DNA from: Oscillibacter sp.
GTDB lineage: Bacteria > Bacillota > Clostridia > Oscillospirales > Oscillospiraceae
Reading direction: 5' to 3'
DNA length: 33,114 nucleotides
NCBI GenBank assembly: GCA_022652815.1
Contig: JALCRR010000019.1
Span: forward strand, 1-33,114
Shown: positions 1-8,839 of the stretch, piece after piece
Layout of the letters: the number at the start of each line of letters is the position of its first letter
Numbering within the stretch: position 1 is the first letter of the stretch
The notes under the pieces: model-generated
Told to the model about the DNA's origin: nothing
Databases searched by the model: none
Seen by the model: the letters and a program-made list of their open reading frames with translations, nothing else
Position numbers and translations under genes: made by a program

Positions 1-149
1 AGAATAAGCTGCCTGTCACCGAGTATCTGAAGATGCAGGGCCGTTTCGCCCACATGTTCAAGCCCGGCAATGAGTGGATGCTTGAGCAGGTTCAGAAGGA
101 AGTCGACCGCAACTGGGAAGAGCTCCTTGCCAAGTGCGGCGAGATCTAA
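1..149 (+). CDS. 2-oxoacid:ferredoxin oxidoreductase beta subunit, C-terminal end (partial)
   Basis: Only the last 48 residues are in the window; the frame opens before base 1 and ends with TAA at 147-149. The visible tail (VTEYLKMQGRFAHMFKPG, then a helix ending in WEELLAKCGEI) matches my knowledge of the C-terminus of the TPP-binding beta subunit of pyruvate/2-oxoacid:ferredoxin oxidoreductases. There the P-V-x-E-Y-L-K-x-Q-G-R-F-x-H motif closes the protein. Such enzymes reversibly decarboxylate a 2-oxoacid to acyl-CoA while reducing ferredoxin in anaerobes. The alpha and gamma subunits would lie outside the window. Which 2-oxoacid is used cannot be told from this piece. A strong hairpin follows 77 bases downstream, so this is the last gene of its transcript. 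Confidence 0.75.
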   Translation, partial: NKLPVTEYLKMQGRFAHMFKPGNEWMLEQVQKEVDRNWEELLAKCGEI

Positions 150-225
150 ATTTTATGATAGTGTGTAGCTGATCAGCCTTCCCTTCAACGAAATCAGCTG
201 TCACTTGCCCCCTAACGAGCTGCGA

Positions 226-287
226 AAGGTTCTGCCGGTTTTCTGTGCTTTTGTACGGAAACTGGCAGAGCCTTTTGCACTTTTTTA
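226..287 (+). terminator. Rho-independent terminator after the oxidoreductase gene
   Basis: An 18-base arm at 226-243 pairs, with a few G-T or mismatched positions, with 260-274 and the following TTT. The stem core is GGTTCTGCC / GGCAGAGCC. The hairpin is followed by a T-rich stretch with six T at 281-286. Confidence 0.75.
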
Positions 288-571
288 AATTCCTACTTCG
301 GGGATAAAGCAAGTCAAAAACAGAGCAAAAGAAGCCCTTTAGCAAAGTGTGGTTTTTTCTATAACTGAACAGAACCCACGGCAATTTAGAAACAAACGGT
401 GCTTCCGGTCAGTTGTAGAGCAAAAAATTTTCTACAATTGGGCGGAATAAAATTTTCACTCCGTCTTACGAGCTTTATCGACAAAATCGGGGTGTTATGG
501 CCTGGTCTTTTATGATGTAAAGCAAGAAAAGGACGTTTCGTGCAGAATTATGTAGGTTTCAGGAAAAATCG
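288..571. other. Non-coding spacer upstream of the first SLH gene
   Basis: AT-rich sequence with no convincing reading frame on either strand. It contains one small inverted repeat (TTGTAGA ... TCTACAA, about 413-438). Nothing else was recognised. Confidence 0.5.
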
Positions 572-599
572 TAGACAAGAAAAATTATTCTGATAATAT
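572..599 (+). promoter_or_regulatory. Extended -10 promoter for the SLH protein leader
   Basis: A -35-like TAGACA (572-577), a 16-base spacer and a -10 TAATAT (594-599) preceded by TG at 591-592, which makes an extended -10. Transcription would start near 606, giving a leader of about 245 nt before the SLH gene. Confidence 0.5.
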
Positions 600-605
600 G
601 AAGGT

Positions 606-851
606 ATGAAAAATATTCGCAGAATGGGGGAGAAGGAAGCTGAACTTGAAACTGACTGACCGCATAGGGGAGACAGTGAGCAGGCTTGTCTCCTCCGGGC
701 CAACTTCTGGGAAGGCGGGTGCTCTTTTCGGCTGCGGCAAGGACCCTCATTTGCTCTGCCTCAAGGCAATTCCTCCGCTTGAGGAACGTTTGATTCCCCG
801 ACAATACACACTCCTGGACGATACAAATTCAGAAGATAGAGGAGAATACCT
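606..851 (+). promoter_or_regulatory. Structured 5' leader with possible 69-codon upstream ORF
   Basis: The leader holds two clear hairpins: GGAGACA 669-675 with TGTCTCC 687-693, and CCTCAAG 759-765 with CTTGAGG 778-784. A small ORF begins with TTG at 646 behind an SD-like GAAGGAAG. It runs for 69 codons and ends with TGA at 853-855, so it overlaps the ATG (852) of the SLH gene. That is the geometry expected for translational coupling. Its product has no recognisable motif. I could not match the leader to a riboswitch class I know (c-di-GMP, TPP, cobalamin, glycine, Moco and others considered). It may be regulatory RNA, a coupled leader ORF, or both. Confidence 0.4.
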
Positions 852-3800
852 ATGAAACGAAAGATTCTCAGTATGCTGCTGGCACTTGCGATGGCAATCA
901 CGCTTCTGCCCACTTGGGCACTGGCTGTGGCTGTGCCGGACGGCTGGACCGGCACGGCAGGCGACACCGGCACCATGGCCTATCAGTACAACGGCAACGA
1001 TAATTTTAATATTAAGGGAACATTTAACGGAGCATGGAAGCAAACCACCTATAGTGATAACGGATTTTATACGTATCTGTCCGCCGGTACGCCAACAAAC
1101 CCCGGGAGCAACGACCGTGTAACGGTAGATGGTACTGCACGTACGACCTCGATTACAGGCGTGACGCTGGCGGTGACGCTGGAAACCGTGCTGGACGGCG
1201 GCGCGTTGAAAATCACCTATACGGTGACAAACTCCGGCAGCGAGTCGAAGACCGTCTCCTTCGGCTCTCGCGCCGATATACAGATCGGCGCAGATGATTC
1301 TGCGAAGATCACCCGCCTGGAGGGGGACCGGGGTTTTACCATGGTTTCCGATGATGAGGAATACGATAAGGATGAATCCGGCGATTTCGCCCGGTTCAAC
1401 TTCTTCTGCAAGGATGTGCCGAACTACGTAGATGACGTGGACACATACTGGTATGGTTATTATCGTGACGCGACGGACAACCTCTATAACAATACCAGTG
1501 ATGACAGTTTCAGTGGCGACTCCGGCATGGCCTACTCCTGGAAAAACCGGACCGTGCCGGCAGGCCAGAGCAAATCCTTCAGCGTTTTGATGGGCATTGG
1601 CGGCGCGGACAGCGTCAACATCACCAGCAAGGCCCAGATGGACCCCTATGATGAGGAAAATCCCCCCGACACCTTCACCATCACGGTGAATCCCTGCGAC
1701 CCTGCCAAGGATTATATTTTAATGTATAAGGACGGCGAGACATGGACGCCGGAGGAGAACACCAATCCCACCGTGTTCGGCACGTATGAAGCGATTGGTT
1801 CTCCTTCTCAGCCCGCCGTGCTGAAGATGTATTCCGACGGTTGGTACAACAACAGCGCCAATACCGATCAGAAGATCACCTTCCACAACGTCCGCGCGGG
1901 TTATGAATACCGGGTGGACGAGCGCAGCGCGGTCACGGATTTTAAGAAGGACAATACCACCCGGCTGCCGTATCAGGACATTGCATCTGGCTCTCTTACC
2001 GTGGATACCCGGGCAGATGCGCTCTATGCGCTGTATGAGTCGGCGGACGGCGCCACATGGACAAAGTCCGCCGTTGTTCCCACGGCTGTGAAAACGGAGG
2101 AAAATGCGGACGGCGCTGTGGCAGATGGCTGGTACAGCAACTCTGCCGCAAGCGGAAAGCTGACCTTCAGCTTTTCCGCTGCCGACAATACGCAGTATAA
2201 GATCATCGAGAAGGCGGCCCATGAGATTTCCGGCGCCACAAAGAGCGTGGCAGTTGCGTCCCTGACGGGCCATGAGTACTCCCTGTGGCAGGGTAGCACC
2301 CTGATTACCGCCGAGCCCGCCGCTCGCGGCACAGACGGTGCACTTATTGCCGGAAGCGCCGGTGGCTGGTATACAAACGCCGCCACGGCAGACGGCACGC
2401 TGGAATGGGAAGGTCTGGACATCGGAACGGTCTACACCGTCCGAAGCCGTGAGATCGCGGCTGTGACCTCCTCCCTGCAGCAGGAGCTTTCCGCCACGGC
2501 GGCAGAGGGCATGGAATACCAGCTCTATGTGCAGGGCGAAGGTGAAACCTGGTCCGCCGTGAATGCGAACGAGTGGAAAACCGCCACGGCAGGCGAAACC
2601 GTTTCGTGGACCGAACTGGACGCAGCCAAGACCTACAAGGTCATGCAGCGCACCGAGGCGGTTGCTGAAATTCCAGAGGTTCCGGCAGCCGGAGAGACCC
2701 CCGCAATTCCCGCCGTGCCAGCCGTACCTGCCGGTACTCCGGAGGACGCCGCATCTTCCAGCGCAATCTATCTGACCGCATCAACGGATTCTGACCACGA
2801 ATACTCCCTGTGGAGTGGTGACGGCACCAGTTTCCAGCAGGTGACCGACGTGGACCCCGAAAACGGCACCAATCCCGCAGGCTATTGGTGGAACACCGGA
2901 GCCGGAACCATCAAATGGCGCAAGAGCGAGCTGAGCGATACCATGACCTACGAAATCCGCTCCCGCCTGAAGGTCGGAACGGGAACTGATCTGAACAACG
3001 TGAAGATCGTCTCCACGACGACAGCCAACTTTGACTTTGCCGTCAAGGCAAGTGCCGTGGTTACATATGCGACGGTGGCCAACGACAGCAGCCAAGCCGT
3101 TTCGCCTACGGCGGAAAATTCCGGCTGGTATGCAGGCGCCGCCGACAGCGTATATCAGTGGACAATTCCCGTCACCGCCGACAGCGCCTATACCGTTTTG
3201 CAAAGAGGCGAGTATGACGCCGTCAGCAGCCTTGCGGTAGTGGTAGAAAGCCCCAGAAGCTATGCCCTCTACGTCAAGAATTCTGGCGGAGAGTATGTGG
3301 CCACCGGCATTGCTGCCACCGGCACCTCCGTCACCGGCAGCGCCGGATGGTACACCGCCGCAAACGGCGTCACCTTGACCTTCGGCGGACTGGATCCCAC
3401 CAAAACTTATCAGGTCAAGGCCACCGTGATCACCAGTATGGACAGCATGGTGCCCCCCTCCGGTGATACAACACCCGGCGGTGTGGATGCCGACAACTCC
3501 AGAGCCGTCCGCGAGGTCTATACCGAGGGCAAGGGCGAAACCGCCCACGAATACGCCCGCATTACGGTGTCCAATACCTCGAACAAGTACGAGTATGCAC
3601 TGGCTCTGGTGGTGAAAGCCGATGACGGCTCCAAGACCTATCAGCGTCAGGGTAACTATGCTCTGGGCGGCAGCCAGATTGTCTATGAGACACTGGACGC
3701 AACGGCGACTTACGTCGTATACAGCCGCCTAAAGGTTACCAGCGGAACGTCCTATCCCCGCAGAAGCGCGGAGCTTGGCCCTGCTGTGGTCAGTACAGGC

Positions 3801-5456
3801 GGCGGTGGTTCTCTACCCTCCAACCTTTCTGTGGGCGGTTCTACCGTTATCGGCAGCACTGTGCAGAGGGCAGGCCAGACCGCCACCATTACCTGCGACC
3901 CCGACACGCTGGGCAAATATCTGGAAAACGCTGCCGCAGGCAGCGTGGTGGCCTCTGTCTATGCGGGCGATCTGAGTGAGGTTTCCACCAGACTAATTGT
4001 CCAAAACGTGGAGCAAATGGCGCAAAAGGACATGATTATTACCATTAAAACGCCCGACGCCGCAATTTCTATTCCCACAAACGCCATGCCTCTGCCGACC
4101 ATGAGCGCAGAGGCTGCGGCAACGACCCCCGTGACGGTGACCGTTTCCAAGAGCGAGGTCAGCGTTCCCGGACAGATCGGCTCCGCAATCAGCTATACCC
4201 TTACCGTGGGTGAGGGGGATTCCGCAACGGAGATCACCCGCTTTACCGGCCCGGTCACCCATTCCGTTTCGCTTTCCGCTGCCCAGACACAGCAGGTTGC
4301 TACGGCTGTTCTGGTGGGGGAGGACGGGCAGATCATTCGCTCCGTGCCTACCAACGTGCAGACTGGCAGTGGAAAAGTGGTGTACACCTCGTTTACGAAC
4401 TCCACCTATGCGCTGATTTCCAACACGGTCAGCTTCAGCGATACCGCTGACAAGTGGTACGCCGATGTGGCGAACGAAATGGGAAGCCGCAAGATCATCA
4501 ACGGCTCCAACGGCAGCTTTTCCGGAGAGCGCGCAGTGACCCGCGCCGAGTTTGTGTCCATTCTGGTTCGTGCGTTGGGTCTGCCGCAGGACGGCACCGC
4601 ACAATTCTCGGATGTGCCCACGACCGCGTATTATTCCGGCGCTGTGGCCTCCGCAGTGGAATGCGGGATCACCTCCGGCACCGGAAACGGGAAATTCTCC
4701 CCGAATTCTCTGATCAGCCGGGAGCAGGCCGCCGTGATGCTGACCCGCGCCGCTGCACTGGCGGGCTTTTTCGGCCGTTCCGGCAGCGTGAATGCCTCCG
4801 CATTCAGCGACTACGCCGCCATCTCCTCCTACGCCAAGGACAGCTATGACTTCTGCTTGAATAACAGCATCAGCGTCTATTCCGGCAGCAAACTCAACTC
4901 TAAGGCCAATGTGTCCCGCGGCGAGTGCGCCGTGCTGACGCTGCGGCTGATGCAGGCTTCCGGTCTGGTCGATACCCGCGCCACCGTTGCCAATCCTGCA
5001 CAGGAGACCGTGGCGGAGGTTCCCGCGGCCACGCCGGTCACGACAACGCCGACTACCGCAGCCAAGCCGGCGACCACGCCGACCACCTCCACACCAGCAA
5101 CCGCATCCAGACCCACAGCCACGCCATCGACTTCTTCCGGTACGGCGGATACCAGTATTCCAAACTATCGCTCGGACACGGAACACGCCTATCTGTGGAA
5201 CTCTCTGGACAGGCTTTCCGACCCCGTGCGCAAGCTGCGCCTGCTGCTGCAGGATCTCAACGCCAGCGATGTGACGTGGAACAATCGCAACGATATGCGC
5301 AAGCACGCCATGCATGCGCGACTGCTGATCTACTATGGACAGAGCCTCACCGCTGAACAGATGAAAACGCTTACAGCTACCCAGCGCAGCCAGATGCAGC
5401 AGTACATCAAGGGCTACTGCACGATGGCTGGGATCTCGGAAATCAAGGTTTTCTAA
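852..5456 (+). CDS. Giant secreted SLH-domain surface protein
   Basis: The protein has 1534 residues. Residues 1-25 are a Sec signal peptide: basic MKRK, hydrophobic core, ALA cleavage motif. About 26-270 form a beta-rich N-terminal domain. About 275-980 carry repeated ~100-residue modules, each with a Y-x-L-(Y/W) strand, a G-W-Y turn and a T-Y-x-V-x-x-R strand. About 990-1190 is a further beta domain after a GGGGS linker. Three SLH repeats follow at about 1195-1246, 1253-1302 and 1318-1367, with the TRAEF/SREQA/SRGEC-type motif, and should bind secondary cell-wall polymer outside the cell. Unusually, the SLH block is not terminal: a Thr/Pro/Ala-rich linker (about 1376-1435) leads to a ~100-residue helical C-terminal domain. 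The start is set by AGAGGAGA 8 bases upstream. The modules suggest adhesion or structural display, and no catalytic motif was seen. Confidence 0.9.
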   Translation: MKRKILSMLLALAMAITLLPTWALAVAVPDGWTGTAGDTGTMAYQYNGNDNFNIKGTFNGAWKQTTYSDNGFYTYLSAGTPTNPGSNDRVTVDGTARTTSITGVTLAVTLETVLDGGALKITYTVTNSGSESKTVSFGSRADIQIGADDSAKITRLEGDRGFTMVSDDEEYDKDESGDFARFNFFCKDVPNYVDDVDTYWYGYYRDATDNLYNNTSDDSFSGDSGMAYSWKNRTVPAGQSKSFSVLMGIGGADSVNITSKAQMDPYDEENPPDTFTITVNPCDPAKDYILMYKDGETWTPEENTNPTVFGTYEAIGSPSQPAVLKMYSDGWYNNSANTDQKITFHNVRAGYEYRVDERSAVTDFKKDNTTRLPYQDIASGSLTVDTRADALYALYESADGATWTKSAVVPTAVKTEENADGAVADGWYSNSAASGKLTFSFSAADNTQYKIIEKAAHEISGATKSVAVASLTGHEYSLWQGSTLITAEPAARGTDGALIAGSAGGWYTNAATADGTLEWEGLDIGTVYTVRSREIAAVTSSLQQELSATAAEGMEYQLYVQGEGETWSAVNANEWKTATAGETVSWTELDAAKTYKVMQRTEAVAEIPEVPAAGETPAIPAVPAVPAGTPEDAASSSAIYLTASTDSDHEYSLWSGDGTSFQQVTDVDPENGTNPAGYWWNTGAGTIKWRKSELSDTMTYEIRSRLKVGTGTDLNNVKIVSTTTANFDFAVKASAVVTYATVANDSSQAVSPTAENSGWYAGAADSVYQWTIPVTADSAYTVLQRGEYDAVSSLAVVVESPRSYALYVKNSGGEYVATGIAATGTSVTGSAGWYTAANGVTLTFGGLDPTKTYQVKATVITSMDSMVPPSGDTTPGGVDADNSRAVREVYTEGKGETAHEYARITVSNTSNKYEYALALVVKADDGSKTYQRQGNYALGGSQIVYETLDATATYVVYSRLKVTSGTSYPRRSAELGPAVVSTGGGGSLPSNLSVGGSTVIGSTVQRAGQTATITCDPDTLGKYLENAAAGSVVASVYAGDLSEVSTRLIVQNVEQMAQKDMIITIKTPDAAISIPTNAMPLPTMSAEAAATTPVTVTVSKSEVSVPGQIGSAISYTLTVGEGDSATEITRFTGPVTHSVSLSAAQTQQVATAVLVGEDGQIIRSVPTNVQTGSGKVVYTSFTNSTYALISNTVSFSDTADKWYADVANEMGSRKIINGSNGSFSGERAVTRAEFVSILVRALGLPQDGTAQFSDVPTTAYYSGAVASAVECGITSGTGNGKFSPNSLISREQAAVMLTRAAALAGFFGRSGSVNASAFSDYAAISSYAKDSYDFCLNNSISVYSGSKLNSKANVSRGECAVLTLRLMQASGLVDTRATVANPAQETVAEVPAATPVTTTPTTAAKPATTPTTSTPATASRPTATPSTSSGTADTSIPNYRSDTEHAYLWNSLDRLSDPVRKLRLLLQDLNASDVTWNNRNDMRKHAMHARLLIYYGQSLTAEQMKTLTATQRSQMQQYIKGYCTMAGISEIKVF

Positions 5457-5803
5457 GGGAGCGGGCTTGCGTCAAAGGAACGCTTTTCGCGTTGACGCTT
5501 CCTGAAAGAGCCTCCTTTGCTGTATGAGACGGCATGCGGGCTGCATCATGAAAAAAAGATTCCTCACAACTGACGCCAACGGGAGTTGGAAGATCGTCAG
5601 TTGTGAGGAATCGCCATTTATCAAGTAGCCGTCAAAGCGAAAAGCGTATAGAACAGCCAGGTTGTCACAGATGGCAACCTGGCTGTCTCAGTGATGTAGA
5701 TATTCGCAACCGGGGCTACACCAAAGAAATTGTCGAGGGTATCGTCAATGGCATCCCTGAAAGGCGCAGCCATTGTGCTTCTGCGGCTTTCCCAAAAATG
5801 AAC
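5457..5803. other. Intergenic stretch with several hairpins
   Basis: Right after the SLH stop is a weak terminator-like hairpin: GCGTCAA 5469-5475 with TTGACGC 5492-5498, inner CGC/GCG pairing, and little T-run. Next comes the repeated hairpin element (annotated separately), then a perfect 12-bp hairpin, ACAGCCAGGTTG 5654-5665 with CAACCTGGCTGT 5676-5687. Bases 5690-5800 can be read open on both strands but match nothing I know. They may be a gene relic. Confidence 0.5.
5559..5611 (+). repeat. 53-bp hairpin repeat, copy 1
   Basis: Perfect inverted repeat: an 18-base arm at 5558-5575 (GATTCCTCACAACTGACG) pairs with 5595-5612. Inside lies a smaller CCAAC-GGGA-GTTGG hairpin. An identical 53-base copy lies at 15922-15974 in the same orientation. 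Seven A residues precede the left arm, so on the minus strand this would read as a long-stem terminator with a T-run. The long perfect stem and the second copy also fit a small non-autonomous repeat. Confidence 0.85.
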
Positions 5804-6330
5804 TGCTTTAGCGGACGAGGACACTTTCTCGCATCATGATATTCGCAACTGAATACCAGATGGAGGAGCAGATTATGAGTAGGGAAGTGGCGGCAGGCAG
5901 GTACGGCGTGGTGGGCAGCGAGGGCTATTTCCGCAGCCTGAATCAAGAATATTGGATCGGCAGTCTCATGGACAGTGGACGTGAAACGGAATATTACGAT
6001 TGTCTGCGTAATTTGGCGGACAATATCCGCAGCATTGTGGATGAGATTTATGAGGATTTGAAACAGCAGATCGGCATCATACGTTATCTTCCACGGGAGC
6101 ACCGTGAGAGCATGACCAAGGTTTTGCTGGGGCTGCATGACATCTGCCAAATTACATCTTCCAGCGACGGACGCTGTGACAGCTGTATTTCGATCTTAAG
6201 TCTTTCAGACGATGACACCCGTCCAAAATCCGGCGCCAGTGACAGTGAGATTGAGGACGCCGCCAAACTCGTGCGGGACAGCAGCTTCATGAACCAAAGT
6301 GATCGGATGGATACCGTGCGCAAGGCTATG
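5804..6330 (+). repeat. 527-bp segmental duplication, copy 1 (toxin leader and 5' end)
   Basis: This stretch is nearly identical to 8313-8839, offset 2509 bases. It covers about 70 bases of leader, the ribosome-binding site, and the first ~152 codons of the toxin-like gene. The similarity stops abruptly after CAAGGCTATG. Confidence 0.9.
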
Positions 6331-7581
6331 GACTGGGGTGAAAGCAGCGCCAGCGGGAATTTAGAGCGTACGCTGTTCCTACGGGCGCTGATGAACGGGA
6401 AGGGCCGCGAATTTCTGGGGGATGTTTGGCTGCGCCTGCTCTATGGGGACGATGAGCGGCAGTTCACCGGACGGTGCGGCAGGGTGATTTGCTCCGCAGA
6501 ATACATCGACCATATGGAACAGCACATTTTCGGCAGAGACATCCCCAACTACTACGGCGGACGAAATGGTGACCGTGCCTACGGAAAGCTGGTGACCAAT
6601 TCGTTAGAATCCATCGTCCGACAAATCCGGCGGGATTTGGAGCAGGGCGAGCGGGACAACGATTATATCCGGGACGAAAATGCGGAGCGTCTGAAAAGCA
6701 CCGTCAAAGACCTTGAACGCTGCGGTGTAAGGTGCTATTCTTTAGAGGTCAATGTAGACAAGCTGGCGTGGTTCGTCGGCGGCGACCCGGATAAAATTCG
6801 GGAGCTGCAACAAAAGCTCAACGAGCTGGGCATCAGTGACCGGCTCACCGAGGACGGCGTCTACGGGAAGAAAACAAATGCAAGTGTAGAAAAATTGATG
6901 GATGCCTTGCGTGGATCAGTACCTACATTGGCATGGATTGATCCATTACAAAGTTCACATACGAAAATATATTCAATACCAATTGAATCGAATGGCTTGA
7001 GATATTCGTCCCTGCGCGATCTATCGCCGCGAAGCATCAATCCAAAGGGAACAACCATTTTCCGAGCAGACGCGCCGCATTCCGGGGCGGACTTTTATCA
7101 CATAAATACAGTAGAAGGGAAAAGTATTAAAAGCGGCAAATATACTGCTTCTGAATGGCAACTCAATAATCTAAACGGGTTGAATCACACAGAAATCTCC
7201 GAAGATGCCTACACTGTGCTTAAAAACTTTGACGGAGTAGCAAAAAAGATTCGTGTCGCCGGACGAGTGCTTGCGGCAACAGGCGTTGTGCTGGATGCTT
7301 TGGAGCTGTATCAGTCGATTGAAATTGACAAGCATGATGCAGACCGTAAAATTGGGAAAACGACGTATTCCGAGATTGCAAGCATCGGCGGAAGCTGGGC
7401 TGGAGGTGCACTGGGTGCAAAGGGCGGAGCTTTACTGGGCGCAAGCATTGGGACAGCCATTTTTCCCGGAGTTGGAACTGCAATCGGCGGCGTAGCAGGC
7501 GGGTTAATTTTAGGAATTGTTGGTTCATTCACCGGCGATAAGTTGGGAAGTTATGTGGTTGATATTACGATGGTGGAGTGA
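5875..7581 (+). CDS. Polymorphic-toxin-like protein with glycine-zipper C-terminus
   Basis: The protein has 568 residues. ATG 5875 is chosen because GGAGGA lies 7 bases upstream; the in-frame ATG at 5836 has no ribosome-binding site. Residues 1-300 are a helical, charged N-terminal region without a known export motif. Residues 303-346 resemble a peptidoglycan-binding-1 repeat (IRELQQKLNELG...DGVYGKKT). The rest (about 347-568) switches to AT-richer codons and ends in a hydrophobic Gly-Ala zipper (GGSWAGGALGAKGGALLG, IGGVAGG). From memory, that tail is common at the end of LXG/RHS-like polymorphic toxins of Firmicutes. A constant head, a base-composition break, a variable tail and a tightly linked small downstream gene are the usual toxin-immunity layout. 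The target is unknown; membrane insertion by the zipper is an inference. Confidence 0.65.
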   Translation: MSREVAAGRYGVVGSEGYFRSLNQEYWIGSLMDSGRETEYYDCLRNLADNIRSIVDEIYEDLKQQIGIIRYLPREHRESMTKVLLGLHDICQITSSSDGRCDSCISILSLSDDDTRPKSGASDSEIEDAAKLVRDSSFMNQSDRMDTVRKAMDWGESSASGNLERTLFLRALMNGKGREFLGDVWLRLLYGDDERQFTGRCGRVICSAEYIDHMEQHIFGRDIPNYYGGRNGDRAYGKLVTNSLESIVRQIRRDLEQGERDNDYIRDENAERLKSTVKDLERCGVRCYSLEVNVDKLAWFVGGDPDKIRELQQKLNELGISDRLTEDGVYGKKTNASVEKLMDALRGSVPTLAWIDPLQSSHTKIYSIPIESNGLRYSSLRDLSPRSINPKGTTIFRADAPHSGADFYHINTVEGKSIKSGKYTASEWQLNNLNGLNHTEISEDAYTVLKNFDGVAKKIRVAGRVLAATGVVLDALELYQSIEIDKHDADRKIGKTTYSEIASIGGSWAGGALGAKGGALLGASIGTAIFPGVGTAIGGVAGGLILGIVGSFTGDKLGSYVVDITMVE

Positions 7582-7586
7582 AGATT

Positions 7587-8180
7587 ATGTTTTTTAAAAG
7601 GGTTAAAAAAAAGACAGCTCCCATTGGAACGGAAAGAATGGTTGGATTGACTTGCAGAGGATTCTATCTGCATGAGAGGCCGGAGAATCCGGAAAACGCC
7701 CTCTATTGTCTGTATCCGCTGGATCAAAGCGGGGATTTAGAATTTGCATCTCTTGCAAAGGAGTGTGCAGGCATGCTGCTCAGCCAGTTTCCTGCGGTAA
7801 TCAATCAATTCCACAGCATTTTTGGAGAGGATGTACAAAAAGAAAAATTTGCGCAAGCTTATTTGGAAGCAGAGGGAAAGCCGTTTTTTTTGGGAAATCA
7901 AACAATGCTTACTTTTTCAAATGGAATGGATGAAAGATTGCTGGACTATATTTCAGAACAGGAATTTGCCTGCTATGAGTTTACCTTTTACGGATATGAA
8001 TCCATGATTTCTGCAAAATCCAGAGAGAAAGATTATATCATAAAAATTGATTACCACGTGGAACATGACTTTCTTCAGATGGAAATGAAAAGTATGACGG
8101 ATCATATGATTAAGCAAATTCAAGAGATTTGCCAGAAGCATGACCGTGTTCTGACAGGATATGACCAAATTTTGAAATGA
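7587..8180 (+). CDS. Putative immunity protein for the upstream toxin
   Basis: The protein has 197 residues, starting at ATG 7587 with GGAG 8 bases upstream. An alternative GTG at 7578 would add three residues and overlap the toxin stop. The sequence is mixed alpha/beta, soluble, acidic towards the middle and AT-rich like the toxin's C-terminal half. It has no signal peptide and no domain I can name. Only 5 bases separate it from the toxin stop, and the operon ends in a strong terminator, so the two form a two-gene unit. By position and shared composition it most likely neutralises the toxin domain. That is an inference from polymorphic-toxin architecture, not from a recognised immunity family. 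Confidence 0.55.
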   Translation: MFFKRVKKKTAPIGTERMVGLTCRGFYLHERPENPENALYCLYPLDQSGDLEFASLAKECAGMLLSQFPAVINQFHSIFGEDVQKEKFAQAYLEAEGKPFFLGNQTMLTFSNGMDERLLDYISEQEFACYEFTFYGYESMISAKSREKDYIIKIDYHVEHDFLQMEMKSMTDHMIKQIQEICQKHDRVLTGYDQILK

Positions 8181-8262
8181 TTTCAACAGATAAACATACG
8201 GATAGTGTCTGCCCTGCAAAGGACGGTTGCGCCAGTCCTCAATGTGGACATACGCCCGCATA

Positions 8263-8304
8263 AGAAAACCCCCGGCTTGGCCGGGGGATTCTTATTTTGC
8301 ATAA
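8263..8304 (+). terminator. Terminator of the toxin/immunity operon
   Basis: GC-rich hairpin CCCCCGGC (8269-8276), loop TTG, GCCGGGGG (8280-8287), flanked by AAGAA/TTCTT that can extend the stem. It is followed by a T-rich tail (ATTCTTATTTT). Confidence 0.8.
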
Positions 8305-8312
8305 AAGTGACT

Positions 8313-8839
8313 TGCTTTAGCGGACGAGAACACTTTCTCGCATCATGATATTCGCAACTGAATACCAGATGGAGGAACAGATTATGAGTAGGGAAGTGGC
8401 GGCGGGCAGGTACGGCGTGGTGGACAGCGAGGACTATTTCCGCAGCCTGAATCAAGAATATTGGATCGGCGGTCCCATGGACAGTGGACGTGAAACGGAA
8501 TATTACGATTGTCTGCGTAATTTGGCGGACAATATCCGCAGCACGGCGGATGAGATTTATGAGGATTTGAAACAGCAGATCGGCATCATACGCTATCTTC
8601 CACGGGAGCACCGTGAGAATATGAGCAAGGTGCTGCTGGGACTGCATGACATCTGCCAAATTACATCTTCCAGCGATGGGCGCTGTGACAGCTGTATTTC
8701 GATCTTAAGTCTTTCGGACGAAGACACCCGTCCAAAATCCGGCGCCAGTGACAGTGAGATTGAGGACGCCGCCAAACTCGTGCGGGACAGCAGCTTCATG
8801 AACCAAAGTGATCGGATGGATACTGTATGCAAGGCTATG
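8313..8839 (+). repeat. 527-bp segmental duplication, copy 2
   Basis: Near-identical copy of 5804-6330. The encoded difference is about ten residues over 152 (for example GSEGYF to DSEDYF and SIVDE to STADE). It retains the leader and GGAGGA ribosome-binding site. It joins unrelated sequence immediately after CAAGGCTATG at 8839. Confidence 0.9.

Noticed and set aside
640-851. A known riboswitch in the SLH leader
   Set aside because: I compared by eye with c-di-GMP, TPP, cobalamin, glycine, THF, ZTP, Moco and fluoride consensus features and found no convincing core.
3993-5315. A 440-codon minus-strand frame inside the SLH gene
   Set aside because: Its translation is low-complexity Gly/Arg/His, and it is antisense to well-formed SLH repeats.
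5836-5874. ATG 5836 (and 8345 in the second copy) as toxin start
   Set aside because: No Shine-Dalgarno precedes these, whereas the ATG 39 bases later has GGAGGA at ideal spacing in both copies.
5716-6150. Minus-strand frame, repeated at 8183-8659
   Set aside because: Both are antisense shadows of the duplicated toxin head; their similarity only reflects the duplication.
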